Positions 1 to 10,000 are shown, counted from the stretch's first letter. The stretch: 43,078 bases of DNA from Herminiimonas sp. (GCA_014377845.1 JACMOV010000065.1:1-43078), one strand, 5' to 3'. The notes: generated from the letters alone by a model not told the origin. Numbers and translations are program-made.

Positions 1-1
1 A

Positions 2-406
2 GCATCGATTGCGGACGGTTCGGTCGAGAAGCTGTCCAAGAAAGAAGGCCTGATGTTCCAGCGCGAGATGATCAAGCTGCAAAAATCCATCGGCGGCATC
101 AAGGACATGGGCGGCATTCCGGACGCGGTCTTCGTGGTCGACGTCGGCTATCACAAGGGTGCGATCACCGAAGCCGCAAAACTGGGGATTCCGGTCATCG
201 GCGTGGTCGATACCAACCACTCGCCTGAAGGCGTGACCTACGTCATTCCTGGTAATGACGATTCGTCGAAAGCGATCATGCTGTACGCACGCGGCGTGGC
301 CGATGCGATCCTCGAAGGCCGCGCCAACGCGACCAACGAACTGGTCGATGCCATCAAGAGCGGCGCAACCGGCGATGAATTCGTCGAGGTCAGCGAGCAG
401 GCATAA
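2..406 (+). CDS. rpsB: 30S ribosomal protein S2 (3' part only)
   Basis: This is the C-terminal part of ribosomal protein S2, a component of the small subunit; the 5' end lies before the window. The frame is open from base 2 and ends at TAA 404-406. The residues visible are typical of S2: the FQREM.KL segment, [17 protein letters not shown], then the [11 protein letters not shown] and IPGNDDS stretches that form the conserved core near the C-terminus. It ends in a short acidic tail. tsf follows, the usual rpsB-tsf pairing in bacteria. An intrinsic terminator lies between the two genes. The assignment is secure; only the missing N-terminus limits it. Confidence 0.97.
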   Translation, partial: ASIADGSVEKLSKKEGLMFQREMIKLQKSIGGIKDMGGIPDAVFVVDVGYHKGAITEAAKLGIPVIGVVDTNHSPEGVTYVIPGNDDSSKAIMLYARGVADAILEGRANATNELVDAIKSGATGDEFVEVSEQA

Positions 407-450
407 GGTTTCGCCTCTGACGGCAGGCGCTTCAGAGGTGAAGCAAAATT

Positions 451-479
451 GGGGCACCATCGGTTTGCCCCTTTTTTTT
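451..479 (+). terminator. Intrinsic terminator or attenuator between rpsB and tsf
   Basis: A GGGGCA / TGCCCC stem (451-456 and 466-471) with a 9-nt loop runs into a run of eight T. It sits after the rpsB stop and before tsf. It probably ends part of the rpsB transcripts and so sets the ratio of S2 to EF-Ts. Confidence 0.85.
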
Positions 480-562
480 GAGTACGACGTCCGCGATCCG
501 GCGTCACCGACATGAATTGCGGCACAGGCCCCAGCCGGGATGTGCCGAACCAGGAGAACACT

Positions 563-1444
563 ATGGCGACAATTACCGCAGCAATGGTAGGCGAACTGCG
601 CGCGAAGACCGACGCGCCGATGATGGAATGCAAGAAAGCACTGACCGAAGCCGACGGCGATCCGGTCAAGGCGGAAGAACTGCTGCGCGTCAAGCTGGGC
701 AGCAAGGCATCGAAGGCATCGTCCCGTATCACCGCCGAAGGCGTGGTCGCGACCTACATCGCCGGCAACATCGGCGCGCTGGTGGAAGTCAACTGCGAAA
801 CTGATTTTGTCACGAAGAACGACGAATTCCTGGCGCTGGCCCAGACCTGCGCCAAGCTGATCGCCGAGAAGAATCCGGCTGATTTGGCCGCTCTGGCTGC
901 CCTGCCGCTGGACGGCAAGACGGTCGAGGAAAAACGTGCCGAACTGATCGGCCGTATCGGTGAGAACATGTCGATCCGCCGTTTCAAGCGTTTCGAAACC
1001 GCAGCCAAGCTGACCTCGTACCTGCACGGCACGCGGATCGGTGTCGTCGTCGAATTCGACGGTGCGGACGAACAGGTCGGCAAGGACGTTGCGATGCACG
1101 TTGCTGCCATGAAGCCGGTATCGCTGTCTTCCGACCAGGTGCCGGCCGACCTGATCGAAAAGGAGCGTTCGGTCGCAACCCTGAAGGCGGCGGAGCAGGG
1201 CAAGCCAGCCGACATCGCGGCCAAGATGATCGAAGGCTCGGTCCAGAAATTCCTGAAGGAAGTCTCGTTGCTGAACCAAACCTTCGTCAAGAACGACAAG
1301 CAGACCGTCGAGCAGATGCTGAAAGCAACGAATACATCGATCAAGTCGTTCACCATGTACGTGGTCGGCGAGGGCATCGAGAAGAAGCAGGACGACTTTG
1401 CAGCCGAAGTGGCAGCGCAAGTCGCCGCCGCCCAGAAGGCGTAG
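563..1444 (+). CDS. tsf: Translation elongation factor Ts
   Basis: EF-Ts is the guanine nucleotide exchange factor that recycles EF-Tu from its GDP form in the cytoplasm. The N-terminus [16 protein letters not shown] is followed by the [12 protein letters not shown] signature of the family, and later comes the CETDFV motif of the core domain. The start at 563 is chosen because AGGAGA at 552-557 lies just upstream; the frame stays open further 5' to 512, but that extension lacks a ribosome site and is not family-like. The product is 293 residues, close to the usual 280-295. It follows rpsB and precedes pyrH and frr, the standard order. A terminator directly follows the stop codon. Confidence 0.97.
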   Translation: MATITAAMVGELRAKTDAPMMECKKALTEADGDPVKAEELLRVKLGSKASKASSRITAEGVVATYIAGNIGALVEVNCETDFVTKNDEFLALAQTCAKLIAEKNPADLAALAALPLDGKTVEEKRAELIGRIGENMSIRRFKRFETAAKLTSYLHGTRIGVVVEFDGADEQVGKDVAMHVAAMKPVSLSSDQVPADLIEKERSVATLKAAEQGKPADIAAKMIEGSVQKFLKEVSLLNQTFVKNDKQTVEQMLKATNTSIKSFTMYVVGEGIEKKQDDFAAEVAAQVAAAQKA

Positions 1445-1463
1445 GCGACGAAGGCAGTATCAG

Positions 1464-1485
1464 CGGGCCGAAAGGCCCGTTTTTT
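1464..1485 (+). terminator. Intrinsic terminator after tsf
   Basis: A perfect CGGGCC / GGCCCG stem (1464-1469 and 1474-1479) with a GAAA tetraloop is followed by six T. It lies about 20 nt after the tsf stop and should end the rpsB-tsf transcript. Confidence 0.9.
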
Positions 1486-1618
1486 CAGATTCGGCAGTTC
1501 GCCGTTGCGCTTGCAGGAACACTGCGGGTGCGCCGGCAAAGCGAACTACCGCGGCGAACCGTTACCCCGGTGAGCCGTCAGATCAGTATCCAGCACGTAC
1601 CCGACAGGAGTTCTCCCC

Positions 1619-2335
1619 ATGACCAAAGCAGCCTACAAGCGTGTTCTCCTCAAACTTTCCGGTGAGGCGCTCATGGGCGACGACGCCTACGGCATCAACC
1701 GCGCCACCATTGACCGCATGGTGTCGGACGTGGCGGAGGTAGCTGCATTGGGCGTCGAACTGGCAATCGTCATCGGCGGCGGTAATATTTTTCGCGGCGT
1801 GGCGCCGGGTGCGCAGGGCATGGACCGCGCCACGGCTGATTACATGGGCATGCTGGCCACCGTCATGAACTCGCTGGCGCTGGCCGACGCGATGCGGCAG
1901 GCCGGTATCACCGCGCGCGTCATGTCTGCCATCGCCATCGAACAGGTAGTCGAGCCCTATGTGCGGCCAAAGGCACTGCAGTACCTGGAGGAGGGCAAGA
2001 TCGTCGTCTTCGCAGCCGGCACCGGCAATCCGTTTTTCACGACCGATACGGCCGCGGCATTGCGCGGCTCGGAAATCGGCGCCGAGATCGTGCTGAAGGC
2101 AACCAAGGTCGACGGCGTCTACAGCGCCGATCCGCACAAGGATCCGAATGCGACACGTTACGCGACGATCACTTTCGACGAGGCGATCGCCAAGCATCTG
2201 CAGGTGATGGATGCCACCGCGTTCGCCCTGTGCCGCGACCAGAAGCTGCCGATCAAGGTGTTTTCGATCATCAAGCCGGGCGCCCTCAAGCGCGTGATTT
2301 TGGGGGACGACGAGGGTACACTGGTGCACGTTTGA
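1619..2335 (+). CDS. pyrH: UMP kinase
   Basis: UMP kinase phosphorylates UMP to UDP with ATP in pyrimidine nucleotide synthesis; the bacterial enzyme is a hexamer of the amino-acid kinase fold. The sequence begins with [13 protein letters not shown], the family's first phosphate-binding segment, followed by [16 protein letters not shown], the glycine-rich loop. [13 protein letters not shown] motif in the second half binds the nucleotide, and [13 protein letters not shown] is also characteristic. Length is 238 residues, as in E. coli (241). AGGAG at 1606-1610 supports the ATG at 1619. It lies between tsf and frr, as in most proteobacteria. Confidence 0.97.
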   Translation: MTKAAYKRVLLKLSGEALMGDDAYGINRATIDRMVSDVAEVAALGVELAIVIGGGNIFRGVAPGAQGMDRATADYMGMLATVMNSLALADAMRQAGITARVMSAIAIEQVVEPYVRPKALQYLEEGKIVVFAAGTGNPFFTTDTAAALRGSEIGAEIVLKATKVDGVYSADPHKDPNATRYATITFDEAIAKHLQVMDATAFALCRDQKLPIKVFSIIKPGALKRVILGDDEGTLVHV

Positions 2336-2390
2336 AGTCCGGCCTCACCCTGCCAGCAAGACACAGATCAATCGCCATTTGGAGAGCAGC

Positions 2391-2951
2391 ATGACTATCG
2401 CTGACGTCAAGAAAAATACCGATCAACGCATGCACAAGTCGATCGACACGCTGAAGGCCGACCTGGCCAAGGTCCGCACCGGCCGCGCGCACGTCGGCAT
2501 CCTCGATCACGTGCAGGTGGATTACTACGGCAACCCCACACTGCTGTCCCAGGTTGCCAACGTGACGTTGATCGATGCACGCACGATCGGCGTGCAGCCG
2601 TGGGAAAAGAAGATGATCGCCGCGGTTGAAAAGGCGATCCGGGAAGCCGATCTCGGCCTCAATCCGTCGACCCAGGGCGATATCATCCGCGTGCCGACAC
2701 CGCCGCTGACCGAAGAACGCCGCAAGGAAATGGTCAAGCTGGTCAAGAGCGAAGCCGAAGATGCAAAGATCGCGATCCGCAATATTCGTCGCGATGCCAA
2801 CGAAGGTCTGAAAAAGCTCTTGAAGGACAAGGCCTGCTCGGAAGACGACGAGCGCCGTGCACAGGATGATATCCAGAAGCTGACCGATCGCTTCGTGGCC
2901 GAAGTCGACAAACTGGTCGCCGACAAGGAAAAGGAAGTCCTGACGGTGTAG
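2391..2951 (+). CDS. frr: Ribosome recycling factor
   Basis: RRF acts with EF-G and IF3 to split post-termination ribosomes. The protein has 186 residues, matching the family (185 in E. coli). Visible hallmarks are the N-terminal [17 protein letters not shown], the [15 protein letters not shown] segment, the VDYYG motif and [10 protein letters not shown] in the second half, then the long charged helix rich in K, E and D. The ATG at 2391 is preferred over an in-frame codon at 2379, since GGAGAG at 2381-2386 is a ribosome site for it. The gene is 55 nt after pyrH, so the two are probably co-transcribed. Confidence 0.97.
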   Translation: MTIADVKKNTDQRMHKSIDTLKADLAKVRTGRAHVGILDHVQVDYYGNPTLLSQVANVTLIDARTIGVQPWEKKMIAAVEKAIREADLGLNPSTQGDIIRVPTPPLTEERRKEMVKLVKSEAEDAKIAIRNIRRDANEGLKKLLKDKACSEDDERRAQDDIQKLTDRFVAEVDKLVADKEKEVLTV

Positions 2952-3105
2952 CCCGATCGCGGGCGCGCCGCTTGTGGTGCCTGCGCCGCCAGCCGTCAAC
3001 AGCCGTGACGTACCGACAGTTTGCAGTCCGCAGTTTCATTAACCCTGTTTCCCTCGGCATGCAACCTGCAATCCTGCCTGCCGCTCTTTTGACTGCCGCC
3101 TTCTC

Positions 3106-3900
3106 ATGAGTGCAACCAGTTCGACGCAGGTCGTGCCACAGACTTCGCCAGTGCCGCGTCATGTGGCCATCATCATGGATGGCAATGGCCGCTGGGCGAC
3201 GCAGCGCTACCTGCCGCGCGTGGCCGGCCATGTCAAGGGCGTCGACGCGGTGCGGATCATCGTCGAAGCCTGCGCCGAACGCGGTATCGAATTCCTCACC
3301 CTGTTCGCCTTCAGTTCCGAAAACTGGCGGCGGCCTGCCGAAGAAGTGTCGTTGCTGATGCGACTGTTCATGACGGCGCTCGAGCGTGAGGTCGCCAAGA
3401 TGCACTTGAACGACATCCGTCTCAAGGTCGTTGGCGACCTGTCGCGCTTCGACGCCAAGCTGCGCGCGATGATCGCCGATGCCGAGCGCCGCACCGCCAA
3501 CAACAAGCGCCTGACCGTCACGATTTGCGCCAACTATGGCGGCCGCTGGGATATCACGCAGGCCGTCAACAAGATGATTGCGGCCCGCACTGCTGCCGGC
3601 ATTGCAGGCGCAGCCGACACAGATGCGGACGCTGCGGATTTCCAGGAAGCCGACCTGGAGCCACATCTGGCGATGGCCTACGCGCCGGAGCCGGACCTGT
3701 TCGTGCGCACTGGCGGGGAAGAGCGCATCTCCAACTTCCTGCTCTGGCAACTCGCCTATACCGAACTGTATTTCACCGAAACCTACTGGCCGGATTTCGA
3801 CGATGCGGCGCTGGGCGCGGCCATTGATTCATTCCAGCAGCGCGAGCGTCGTTTCGGCCGTACCAGCGAACAGCTCGTCGCAAAGAAAAAGGCTTCCTGA
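3106..3900 (+). CDS. uppS: Undecaprenyl diphosphate synthase
   Basis: UppS condenses eight isopentenyl units onto farnesyl diphosphate in the cis configuration, giving the C55 lipid carrier for peptidoglycan and O-antigen units. The [10 protein letters not shown] motif near residues 22-31 contains the catalytic Asp25; [11 protein letters not shown] and [15 protein letters not shown] are the other substrate-binding motifs. The protein has 264 residues, slightly long: an acidic Asp/Ala-rich stretch around residues 165-182 looks like an insertion relative to E. coli UppS. No clear Shine-Dalgarno precedes the ATG at 3106, so the exact start is less certain. The stop overlaps the cdsA start by one base, suggesting coupled translation. 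Confidence 0.95.
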   Translation: MSATSSTQVVPQTSPVPRHVAIIMDGNGRWATQRYLPRVAGHVKGVDAVRIIVEACAERGIEFLTLFAFSSENWRRPAEEVSLLMRLFMTALEREVAKMHLNDIRLKVVGDLSRFDAKLRAMIADAERRTANNKRLTVTICANYGGRWDITQAVNKMIAARTAAGIAGAADTDADAADFQEADLEPHLAMAYAPEPDLFVRTGGEERISNFLLWQLAYTELYFTETYWPDFDDAALGAAIDSFQQRERRFGRTSEQLVAKKKAS

Positions 3901-4718
3901 TGTTGAAGACCCGTGTCGTCACGGCGGTTGTGCTGCTGGCCGTTCTGGTCGCGATCCTGCTGTCGGATTCGCTGCCGGTAGTGGCCGTCGCAGCCGGCGT
4001 GTTCTTCGCCGCTGCGGCATGGGAGGCGCTGCGCCTGTTCAAGAGCCGCAATGCCGCGCTGGTGGCCGGTGTCTGGTGCATCGCCTTTGCGCTGATCGTG
4101 ATCCAGCATGCCTATTCGAACGCCCGGGTCCTGATGCTGCTGTGCGTGCTGATCTGGGCGGTGCGGCTGGCACCCTCGCTCAAGCTCGGCCTGCCGCCGA
4201 TCGGTGGCTTCGGCAACAAGCTCCTTTCCGGTATTTACGGCGTTGCGATCCTCGGCTGCTTCGTGGCGATCCTGGCCCTATTTTCCCATTCTGCGCTGTA
4301 CCTTTTTTCGGTAATGGCGATCGTCTGGATCGCCGACAGCGGCGCGTATTTTTCGGGTAAGGCATTCGGCAGGCACAAGCTCGCACCGTCGATCTCCCCC
4401 GGCAAATCCTGGGAAGGCGCGATCGGTGGCTGGATCGCCGTGCTGGTGATCGCATGCCTGTCGACCCAGGCGCCGCAATTGCAGGATACGTTCGCCGCCC
4501 AACTGCTTGCCCATCGCGGCTGGCTGATCCTGGCTGGCGTATTGACGGTCATGGTCGCCGCCAGCGTCGCCGGCGACCTGTTCGAGTCCCAACTCAAACG
4601 GCGTGCCGGCGTCAAGGACAGCAGCATGTTATTGCCTGGGCATGGAGGCGTACTTGACCGCATCGATGCGCTGATCCCGGCCCTGCCGTTCGCGTTGCTG
4701 GTCGATGCCTGGCGCTGA
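3900..4718 (+). CDS. cdsA: Phosphatidate cytidylyltransferase
   Basis: CdsA makes CDP-diacylglycerol from CTP and phosphatidic acid, the branch point of phospholipid synthesis, in the inner membrane. The 272-residue protein is made of successive hydrophobic segments starting at residue 4. The CDP-alcohol signature lies near the C-terminus: LKRRAGVKDSSMLLPGHGG followed by VLDRIDAL, with the acidic residues that bind metal. The segment ADSGAYFSGKAFGRHKL and SPGKSWEG earlier are also family hallmarks. Its ATG overlaps the uppS stop (TGATG), so translation is likely coupled. It is followed by dxr, as in many proteobacteria. Confidence 0.95.
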   Translation: MLKTRVVTAVVLLAVLVAILLSDSLPVVAVAAGVFFAAAAWEALRLFKSRNAALVAGVWCIAFALIVIQHAYSNARVLMLLCVLIWAVRLAPSLKLGLPPIGGFGNKLLSGIYGVAILGCFVAILALFSHSALYLFSVMAIVWIADSGAYFSGKAFGRHKLAPSISPGKSWEGAIGGWIAVLVIACLSTQAPQLQDTFAAQLLAHRGWLILAGVLTVMVAASVAGDLFESQLKRRAGVKDSSMLLPGHGGVLDRIDALIPALPFALLVDAWR

Positions 4719-4748
4719 TCGCGCCCACCGAAACGGGATTCAACAAAC

Positions 4749-5924
4749 ATGACAGTGCAGACGATTACGATTCTGGGTGCAACCGGCTCCATCGGGCTGT
4801 CGACTCTCGATGTGCTGGCGCGCCATCCCGAGCGCTACCGCGTCTTTGCACTCACCGCACATTCGAGCGTTCCCCAACTCGCCACGCTGTGTGCGACCTG
4901 GCGTCCTGAGGTCGCCGTCGTCGGCAGCGCCGAAGCGGCGGCCGCGCTGTCCGACCTGCTGAAGGCCGCGCGGGTCAATACCGAAGTCACTTATGGGGAA
5001 GCGGCCCTGTGCGCGGTAGCCTCCGCGCCAGGCTGCGACATGGTCATGGCGGCCATCGTCGGCGCCGCCGGCCTTGCGCCCACATTGGCCGCGGCCCGCG
5101 CCGGCAAGAAGATCCTGCTGGCGAACAAGGAAGCGCTGGTCATGTCAGGCAAGCTGTTCATCGATGCCGTGCGCGCCAGCGGTGCGACACTCCTGCCGAT
5201 CGACAGTGAACACAACGCGATCTTCCAGTGCCTCCCGCACGACTTCGATCGCGACCGTATCGGCAAAGGCATCGCCCGGATCGTCCTGACGGCCTCGGGC
5301 GGGCCATTCCTGAACCGGCACGTGGCTACCCTGGAGTCGGTCACGCCGGATGAAGCGGTCGCCCATCCGAAATGGGTCATGGGACGGAAGATCTCGGTCG
5401 ACTCCGCCACCATGATGAACAAGGGTCTGGAAGTGATCGAGGCGCACTGGCTGTTCGGCGCCAGCGCGGCGCAGATCGATGTCGTCATCCATCCGCAAAG
5501 CGTAATTCACTCGATGGTCTCCTATGTCGATGGCTCGGTGCTGGCGCAACTCGGTAATCCGGACATGCGCACGCCGATCGCGCATGCCCTGGCATATCCC
5601 GAGCGGATCGCGTCGGGTGTGGCGCAGCTCGATTTGACAACTATTGGGAATCTGGCATTTCAGCGGGCCGATTTCGCCCGTTTTCCGTGTCTCAAACTGG
5701 CGTATGATGCCTTGACAGAAGGCAACTCTGCGCCTGCTTTGCTGAATGCGGCGAATGAAGTCGCGGTCGAAGCATTTCTTGGCGGGCGGATCGGTTTCCG
5801 CATGATCGATCAGTTGATCGGACGGGTCATGGACGCGCTGCCGACGGCGCCGGTCGACGACATCGAAGCGTTGCTGGAACACGATGGGCGGGCGCGGGAA
5901 CTGACGCGGTCGTTGATCGGCTAA
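4749..5924 (+). CDS. dxr: 1-deoxy-D-xylulose 5-phosphate reductoisomerase
   Basis: Dxr converts DXP to MEP with NADPH, the first committed step of the non-mevalonate isoprenoid pathway that feeds UppS upstream. The NADPH-binding motif GATGSIG is at residues 10-16, followed by [12 protein letters not shown] and the metal-binding [33 protein letters not shown] is the substrate loop and catalytic region, and [12 protein letters not shown] is the C-terminal signature. The length of 391 residues fits the family (398 in E. coli). The gene starts 30 nt after cdsA and probably shares its transcript. Confidence 0.97.
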   Translation: MTVQTITILGATGSIGLSTLDVLARHPERYRVFALTAHSSVPQLATLCATWRPEVAVVGSAEAAAALSDLLKAARVNTEVTYGEAALCAVASAPGCDMVMAAIVGAAGLAPTLAAARAGKKILLANKEALVMSGKLFIDAVRASGATLLPIDSEHNAIFQCLPHDFDRDRIGKGIARIVLTASGGPFLNRHVATLESVTPDEAVAHPKWVMGRKISVDSATMMNKGLEVIEAHWLFGASAAQIDVVIHPQSVIHSMVSYVDGSVLAQLGNPDMRTPIAHALAYPERIASGVAQLDLTTIGNLAFQRADFARFPCLKLAYDALTEGNSAPALLNAANEVAVEAFLGGRIGFRMIDQLIGRVMDALPTAPVDDIEALLEHDGRARELTRSLIG

Positions 5925-6059
5925 GATCACTGTGCAGGATGGTGCAAGCCTGCATGCCGCCTTCCGTATCGTCGCAACAAATTACACGCACGGGCACACT
6001 GGCGGGACACGATGTGCTCCACGCCGCTTCCCCACTAGGCTCTTACTGGAGATACCCGG

Positions 6060-7427
6060 ATGAACCTGCTGCAAACGCTTCTCGCATTTCTTGTCGTCAT
6101 TGGCGTCCTGATCGTCATTCATGAACTTGGTCACTACTGGGTCGCGCGCTGGTGCGGCGTCAAGGTGCTGCGCTTTTCGGTTGGCATGGGAAAAGTGGTC
6201 TGGTCACGCCGTATCGGTCCGGACCAGACCGAGTGGGCGCTGTCGATGTTGCCGTTCGGCGGCTATGTCAAGATGCTCGACGCCCGCGACCAGGATCTGG
6301 CCGGCTTGCCCGACGCTGACCTGACGCGCGAATTCACGCGCCAGACGGTATGGCGCCGCATGGCGATCGTGGCGGCAGGACCGATCGCCAACTTCCTGCT
6401 GGCGATCGCGATTTTCAGCGGCCTGTTCATGCACGGCATCCCGGAACCAGTGCCAAGATTGCGCGCAGCAGCCACCAGCACCGTCGCTTACCAGGCTGGA
6501 TTGCGGGGCGGCGAACTGATCACCGCGATCAACGGCGAGCCGGTGCGCATCTGGTCGGACCTGCGCTGGAAGCTGCTGCAGGCCGCCATCGAAAAGACGC
6601 CGGTGCGCATGGACGTGCAACGCCCGAATCCGCTGCAGGCAGGCGGTACCCTGATCGACAGCGTGAACCTGCCACTCGACAGCGTCACGACCAAGGACAT
6701 GGAAAGCGATTTCCTGCAGAAGCTCGGGCTCGATCTGGCGCGGCCGAAGGCCGTGCTTGGCAAGGTGGTGCCCGATGGTCCGGCGATGCGTGCCGGCCTG
6801 CGCGAGGGGGATATGGTCACGGCAATCGATGGCGAGCCGTTGGCCGACGGCCTGCGCTTCCTGGAAGTGGTGCGTGCATCGGCCGGCAAGCCGCTCTCAA
6901 TGACCGTCGTGCGGGCTGGTGCCACGTCGACGATTGCGGTCACACCGGTTGCGATGCAGCAGGATGGGAAAACGGTTGGCCGCATTCAGGTCGAAGTACC
7001 GCTCGCACTCGAGATGACGGTGGCCAGCGATGCGCCGTTCGAGGCTGTCACGAAAGGCATGCGCAAGACCTGGGATACCAGCGTGCTGACGCTGAAGATG
7101 GTCGGCAAGATGATCGTCGGCGAAGTCTCGCTCAAGAACATTACCGGACCGATCACGATCGCCGATTACGCAGGCCAGACCGCACGCATCGGCATGGTCA
7201 GTTATCTGAGCTTCATTGCCCTCATCAGCATCAGTCTCGGCGTCATGAACCTGCTGCCCATTCCAGTGCTGGATGGCGGTCTTTTGCTGTATTATTCGCT
7301 GGAAGTTTTGACCGGGAGACCTGTCCCCGCACGCTTCGGCGATATGGCGCAACGTGCTGGTGTCGGAATTCTGATGACCTTGATGGTCGTGGCCGTGTTC
7401 AACGACATTGTGCGGCTGATTTCCTGA
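6060..7427 (+). CDS. rseP: RIP metalloprotease RseP (site-2 protease)
   Basis: RseP is an inner-membrane zinc protease that cuts the anti-sigma factor RseA after DegS and so releases sigma-E; it also clears remnant signal peptides. The zinc site HELGHYW is in the first membrane segment (His21, Glu22, His25) and the second metal motif, LLPIPVLDGG, lies in a late membrane segment. Two PDZ domains sit between them: one begins near YQAGLRGGELITAINGEP and the second at VVPDGPAMRAGLREGD. At 455 residues it is the expected size. GGAG at 6048-6051 supports the start. The gene lies between dxr and bamA, its usual place. Confidence 0.96.
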   Translation: MNLLQTLLAFLVVIGVLIVIHELGHYWVARWCGVKVLRFSVGMGKVVWSRRIGPDQTEWALSMLPFGGYVKMLDARDQDLAGLPDADLTREFTRQTVWRRMAIVAAGPIANFLLAIAIFSGLFMHGIPEPVPRLRAAATSTVAYQAGLRGGELITAINGEPVRIWSDLRWKLLQAAIEKTPVRMDVQRPNPLQAGGTLIDSVNLPLDSVTTKDMESDFLQKLGLDLARPKAVLGKVVPDGPAMRAGLREGDMVTAIDGEPLADGLRFLEVVRASAGKPLSMTVVRAGATSTIAVTPVAMQQDGKTVGRIQVEVPLALEMTVASDAPFEAVTKGMRKTWDTSVLTLKMVGKMIVGEVSLKNITGPITIADYAGQTARIGMVSYLSFIALISISLGVMNLLPIPVLDGGLLLYYSLEVLTGRPVPARFGDMAQRAGVGILMTLMVVAVFNDIVRLIS

Positions 7428-7480
7428 CTGGCAGTCGCGATACATCGCGATTCCGAAGGGCGACCACGGATGCGTCATGA

Positions 7481-7520
7481 CTGTCGCCGGAGCCTGATGT
7501 CAGGCGTCCGGGAGCGACAG
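7481..7520. repeat. 40-nt imperfect palindrome upstream of bamA
   Basis: The outer arms CTGTCGC (7481-7487) and GCGACAG (7514-7520) are perfectly complementary, and the inner arms GCCTGA / TCAGGC (7492-7497 and 7500-7505) are too. The whole forms an interrupted hairpin in the rseP-bamA gap. It has no T-run after it, so it does not look like a terminator. A role in RNA processing or regulation of bamA is inference. Confidence 0.55.
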
Positions 7521-7574
7521 TGCGATGTGCTCAGGTACCGCTTCGACGCTGCTTCTTAAACAATCCCACGGCAC

Positions 7575-9920
7575 ATGAAATTACACTCCCCGCGTTTCGT
7601 CGTTCCTTTTTTCCCCCGTCGTCTGATCGCATTGGCTGCCATGGCATTGTGTGCCGGACCAACCCTTGCAGTCGAACCGTTTGTCGTCAAGGACATCCGG
7701 GTCGAAGGTATCCAGCGTACTGAGGCTGGCACCGTATTCAGCTATCTTCCGGTTCGCGTCGGCGAGACCTTTACCGACGACAAGGCGGCCGCCGCGATCA
7801 AGGCGCTGTATGCGACCGGGTTCTTCAAGGACGTTCGCATCGAAGCCGATGGCGATGTTCTGGTGGTGCTGATCGAGGAGCGGCCGGCAATTGCCAAGGT
7901 CGACTTCACCGGCGCCAAGGAATTCGACAAGGATGTGCTGACCAAGGCGCTGAAGGAAATCGGCCTCGGCGAAGCGCGCATCTACGACAAATCGGTGGTC
8001 GATCGCGCCGAGCAGGAATTGAAACGCCAGTATCTGTCGAAGGGCCTTTACGGCGTCGCCATCACGACCACCGTCACGCCGATCGAGCGTAACCGGGTCA
8101 ACATCACGTTCGCCATCGATGAAGGCGAAGTCTCGCGTATCCGCCAGATCAACATCGTCGGCAACAAGGCATTCAACGACAAGGAACTGCTGCGTGCAAT
8201 TTCCCTGACGACGCCGGGCTGGTTCACGTGGTACACCAAATCCGACCAGTACTCCAAGCAGAAGCTGACCGGCGACATCGAGGCGTTGAAGTCGTATTAC
8301 CTCAATCGCGGCTATCTGGAGATGGAGATCGAGTCGACCCAGGTGTCGATCACACCCGACAAGAAAGACATCTACATCACGGTCAACATCAAGGAGGGTG
8401 AAAAGTACACCGTCTCCGATGTGAAGCTCGAAGGCGAGACCTTTGGCCGCCAGGAGGAACTCAAGAGCTTGGTGCTTCTCAAGAAAGGCGAAGTCTACAA
8501 CGGCGAACTGCTGGCGGAATCGGTCAAGCGGATTTCCGAACGGCTGGGTAACTTCGGCTATGCCTTCGCCAACGTCAATACCAATCCCGAACTGAACCGG
8601 GAGAAAAAGGAAGTTTCGTTCACCGTCCTGATCGATCCGGGCAAGCGCGTCTACATTCGCAAGATCAACGTCGCTGGCAATACCAAGACGCGCGACGAGG
8701 TGGTGCGCCGCGAATTCCGCGCCTTTGAAAGTTCCTGGTACGACGGCGCGAAAATCCGCCTCTCGCGCGACCGCGTCGACCGTCTCGGCTACTTCAAGGA
8801 AGTGACGATGGAGACGCCGGAGGTGCCGGGCACCACCGACCAGATCGACGTCAACATGGCGGTCGTCGAAAAACCGACCGGCAACATCCTGATCGGCGCC
8901 GGTTTCTCCAGCAGCGAGAAGCTGACCCTGACCGGTTCGATCCAGCAGACCAATGCTTTCGGCAGCGGCGACACGATCGGTGTCGAAGTCAACACCAGCC
9001 GACGTAACCGGACCATCGCATTTTCCGAAGTCAATCCGTACTTCACGGACAACGGCCTCAGCCGCAGTTACGAGCTATACGTACGCACCACGCGTCCGCC
9101 TCAGATCAATGCCGGCGATTACGTGGTCCGCACCCTGGGTGGCAACATCAAGTTCGGTGTGCCTTTTTCCGAACTCGACACGGTGTTCTTTGGCCTGGGT
9201 GTCGAAAGGACGCGTATCGAAACGTTCCTGAACCAGCCCAACGAGATCAACAGCCCGCAGATCTACTTGAATTACGTCGCGGCCTTCGGCGATGGCGTCA
9301 ACGCGACCACCACCTCATTTCCGCTGACGGTGGCGTGGCAGCGCGATAGCCGCGACAGCGCCCTGACACCGAGCGCCGGCCGATACCAGCGCGCCAATTT
9401 CGAGCTCGCACCGTTCGGCGACCTGCGGTATTACCGCGCGATTTATCAGCAGCAGTACTACAAGCCTTTCTTCAAGGTAGTCACCCTGGCGCTGAACGGC
9501 GAGGTCGACTACGGCCGCGGTTTTGCCGGCAAGCCTTATCCGATTTTCAAGAACTTTTATGCCGGCGGTATCGGTTCCGTGCGTGGCTACGACAGTGCGT
9601 CCCTGGGTGATGCGCGCGATCCGCTGACCGGCGATTCGCTCGGTGGCAGCAAGCGGATCATCATGAATGCCGAGTTGCAGTTTCCGTTCCCGGGGCAGGG
9701 CAATGATCGCAGCCTGCGCTGGTTCGTCTTCAGCGACGGCGGTAACGTTTTTGCCGAGAAGCAGAAAATTCGGGCGACCGATCTGCGGTTTTCAGCCGGT
9801 ATCGGCTTCAGCTGGGTGTCGCCGGTGGGACCTTTGAAGCTGAGCTACGGCAAGCCGCTGAACCTGAAACAGGGCGATCGGCCACAGAGCTTCCAGTTCC
9901 AGCTCGGCACCGGATTCTGA
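7575..9920 (+). CDS. bamA: Outer-membrane protein assembly factor BamA
   Basis: BamA is the central beta-barrel of the Bam complex, which folds outer-membrane proteins. An N-terminal signal peptide ends near LCAGPTLA before VEPFVVKDIRVEG. POTRA repeats follow, recognisable by the recurring pattern of VKDIRVEGIQR, AKVDFTGAKEF, RQINIVGNKAF, VSDVKLEGETF and IRKINVAGNTKTRDEV, which gives five domains over roughly residues 25-420. The rest is the barrel, with the lid-loop motif GGIGSVRGYD and a terminal FQLGTGF ending in the aromatic residue expected for outer-membrane insertion. The length is 781 residues. No strong ribosome site precedes the ATG. The next gene encodes the chaperone Skp. Confidence 0.97.
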   Translation: MKLHSPRFVVPFFPRRLIALAAMALCAGPTLAVEPFVVKDIRVEGIQRTEAGTVFSYLPVRVGETFTDDKAAAAIKALYATGFFKDVRIEADGDVLVVLIEERPAIAKVDFTGAKEFDKDVLTKALKEIGLGEARIYDKSVVDRAEQELKRQYLSKGLYGVAITTTVTPIERNRVNITFAIDEGEVSRIRQINIVGNKAFNDKELLRAISLTTPGWFTWYTKSDQYSKQKLTGDIEALKSYYLNRGYLEMEIESTQVSITPDKKDIYITVNIKEGEKYTVSDVKLEGETFGRQEELKSLVLLKKGEVYNGELLAESVKRISERLGNFGYAFANVNTNPELNREKKEVSFTVLIDPGKRVYIRKINVAGNTKTRDEVVRREFRAFESSWYDGAKIRLSRDRVDRLGYFKEVTMETPEVPGTTDQIDVNMAVVEKPTGNILIGAGFSSSEKLTLTGSIQQTNAFGSGDTIGVEVNTSRRNRTIAFSEVNPYFTDNGLSRSYELYVRTTRPPQINAGDYVVRTLGGNIKFGVPFSELDTVFFGLGVERTRIETFLNQPNEINSPQIYLNYVAAFGDGVNATTTSFPLTVAWQRDSRDSALTPSAGRYQRANFELAPFGDLRYYRAIYQQQYYKPFFKVVTLALNGEVDYGRGFAGKPYPIFKNFYAGGIGSVRGYDSASLGDARDPLTGDSLGGSKRIIMNAELQFPFPGQGNDRSLRWFVFSDGGNVFAEKQKIRATDLRFSAGIGFSWVSPVGPLKLSYGKPLNLKQGDRPQSFQFQLGTGF

Positions 9921-9937
9921 TCGACAAGCCTGCGGGG

Positions 9938-9946
9938 TGGCATAAT
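9938..9946 (+). promoter_or_regulatory. Possible extended -10 promoter before skp
   Basis: TGGCATAAT matches an extended -10 element (TGn followed by CATAAT at 9941-9946) in the bamA-skp gap. No good -35 is seen 17 bp upstream. It could start a skp-lpxD-fabZ-lpxA-lpxB transcript. Based on consensus matching only. Confidence 0.35.
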
Positions 9947-10000
9947 AGAAATAGGGCTCGATGCCGGGCTACACCAACACTTGAAATGCGGAGAATTGCT

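Noticed and set aside
5933-5954. A TGCAGG / CCTGCA hairpin after dxr
   Set aside because: The stem is only 6 bp with a 10-nt loop and no T-run; too weak to call.
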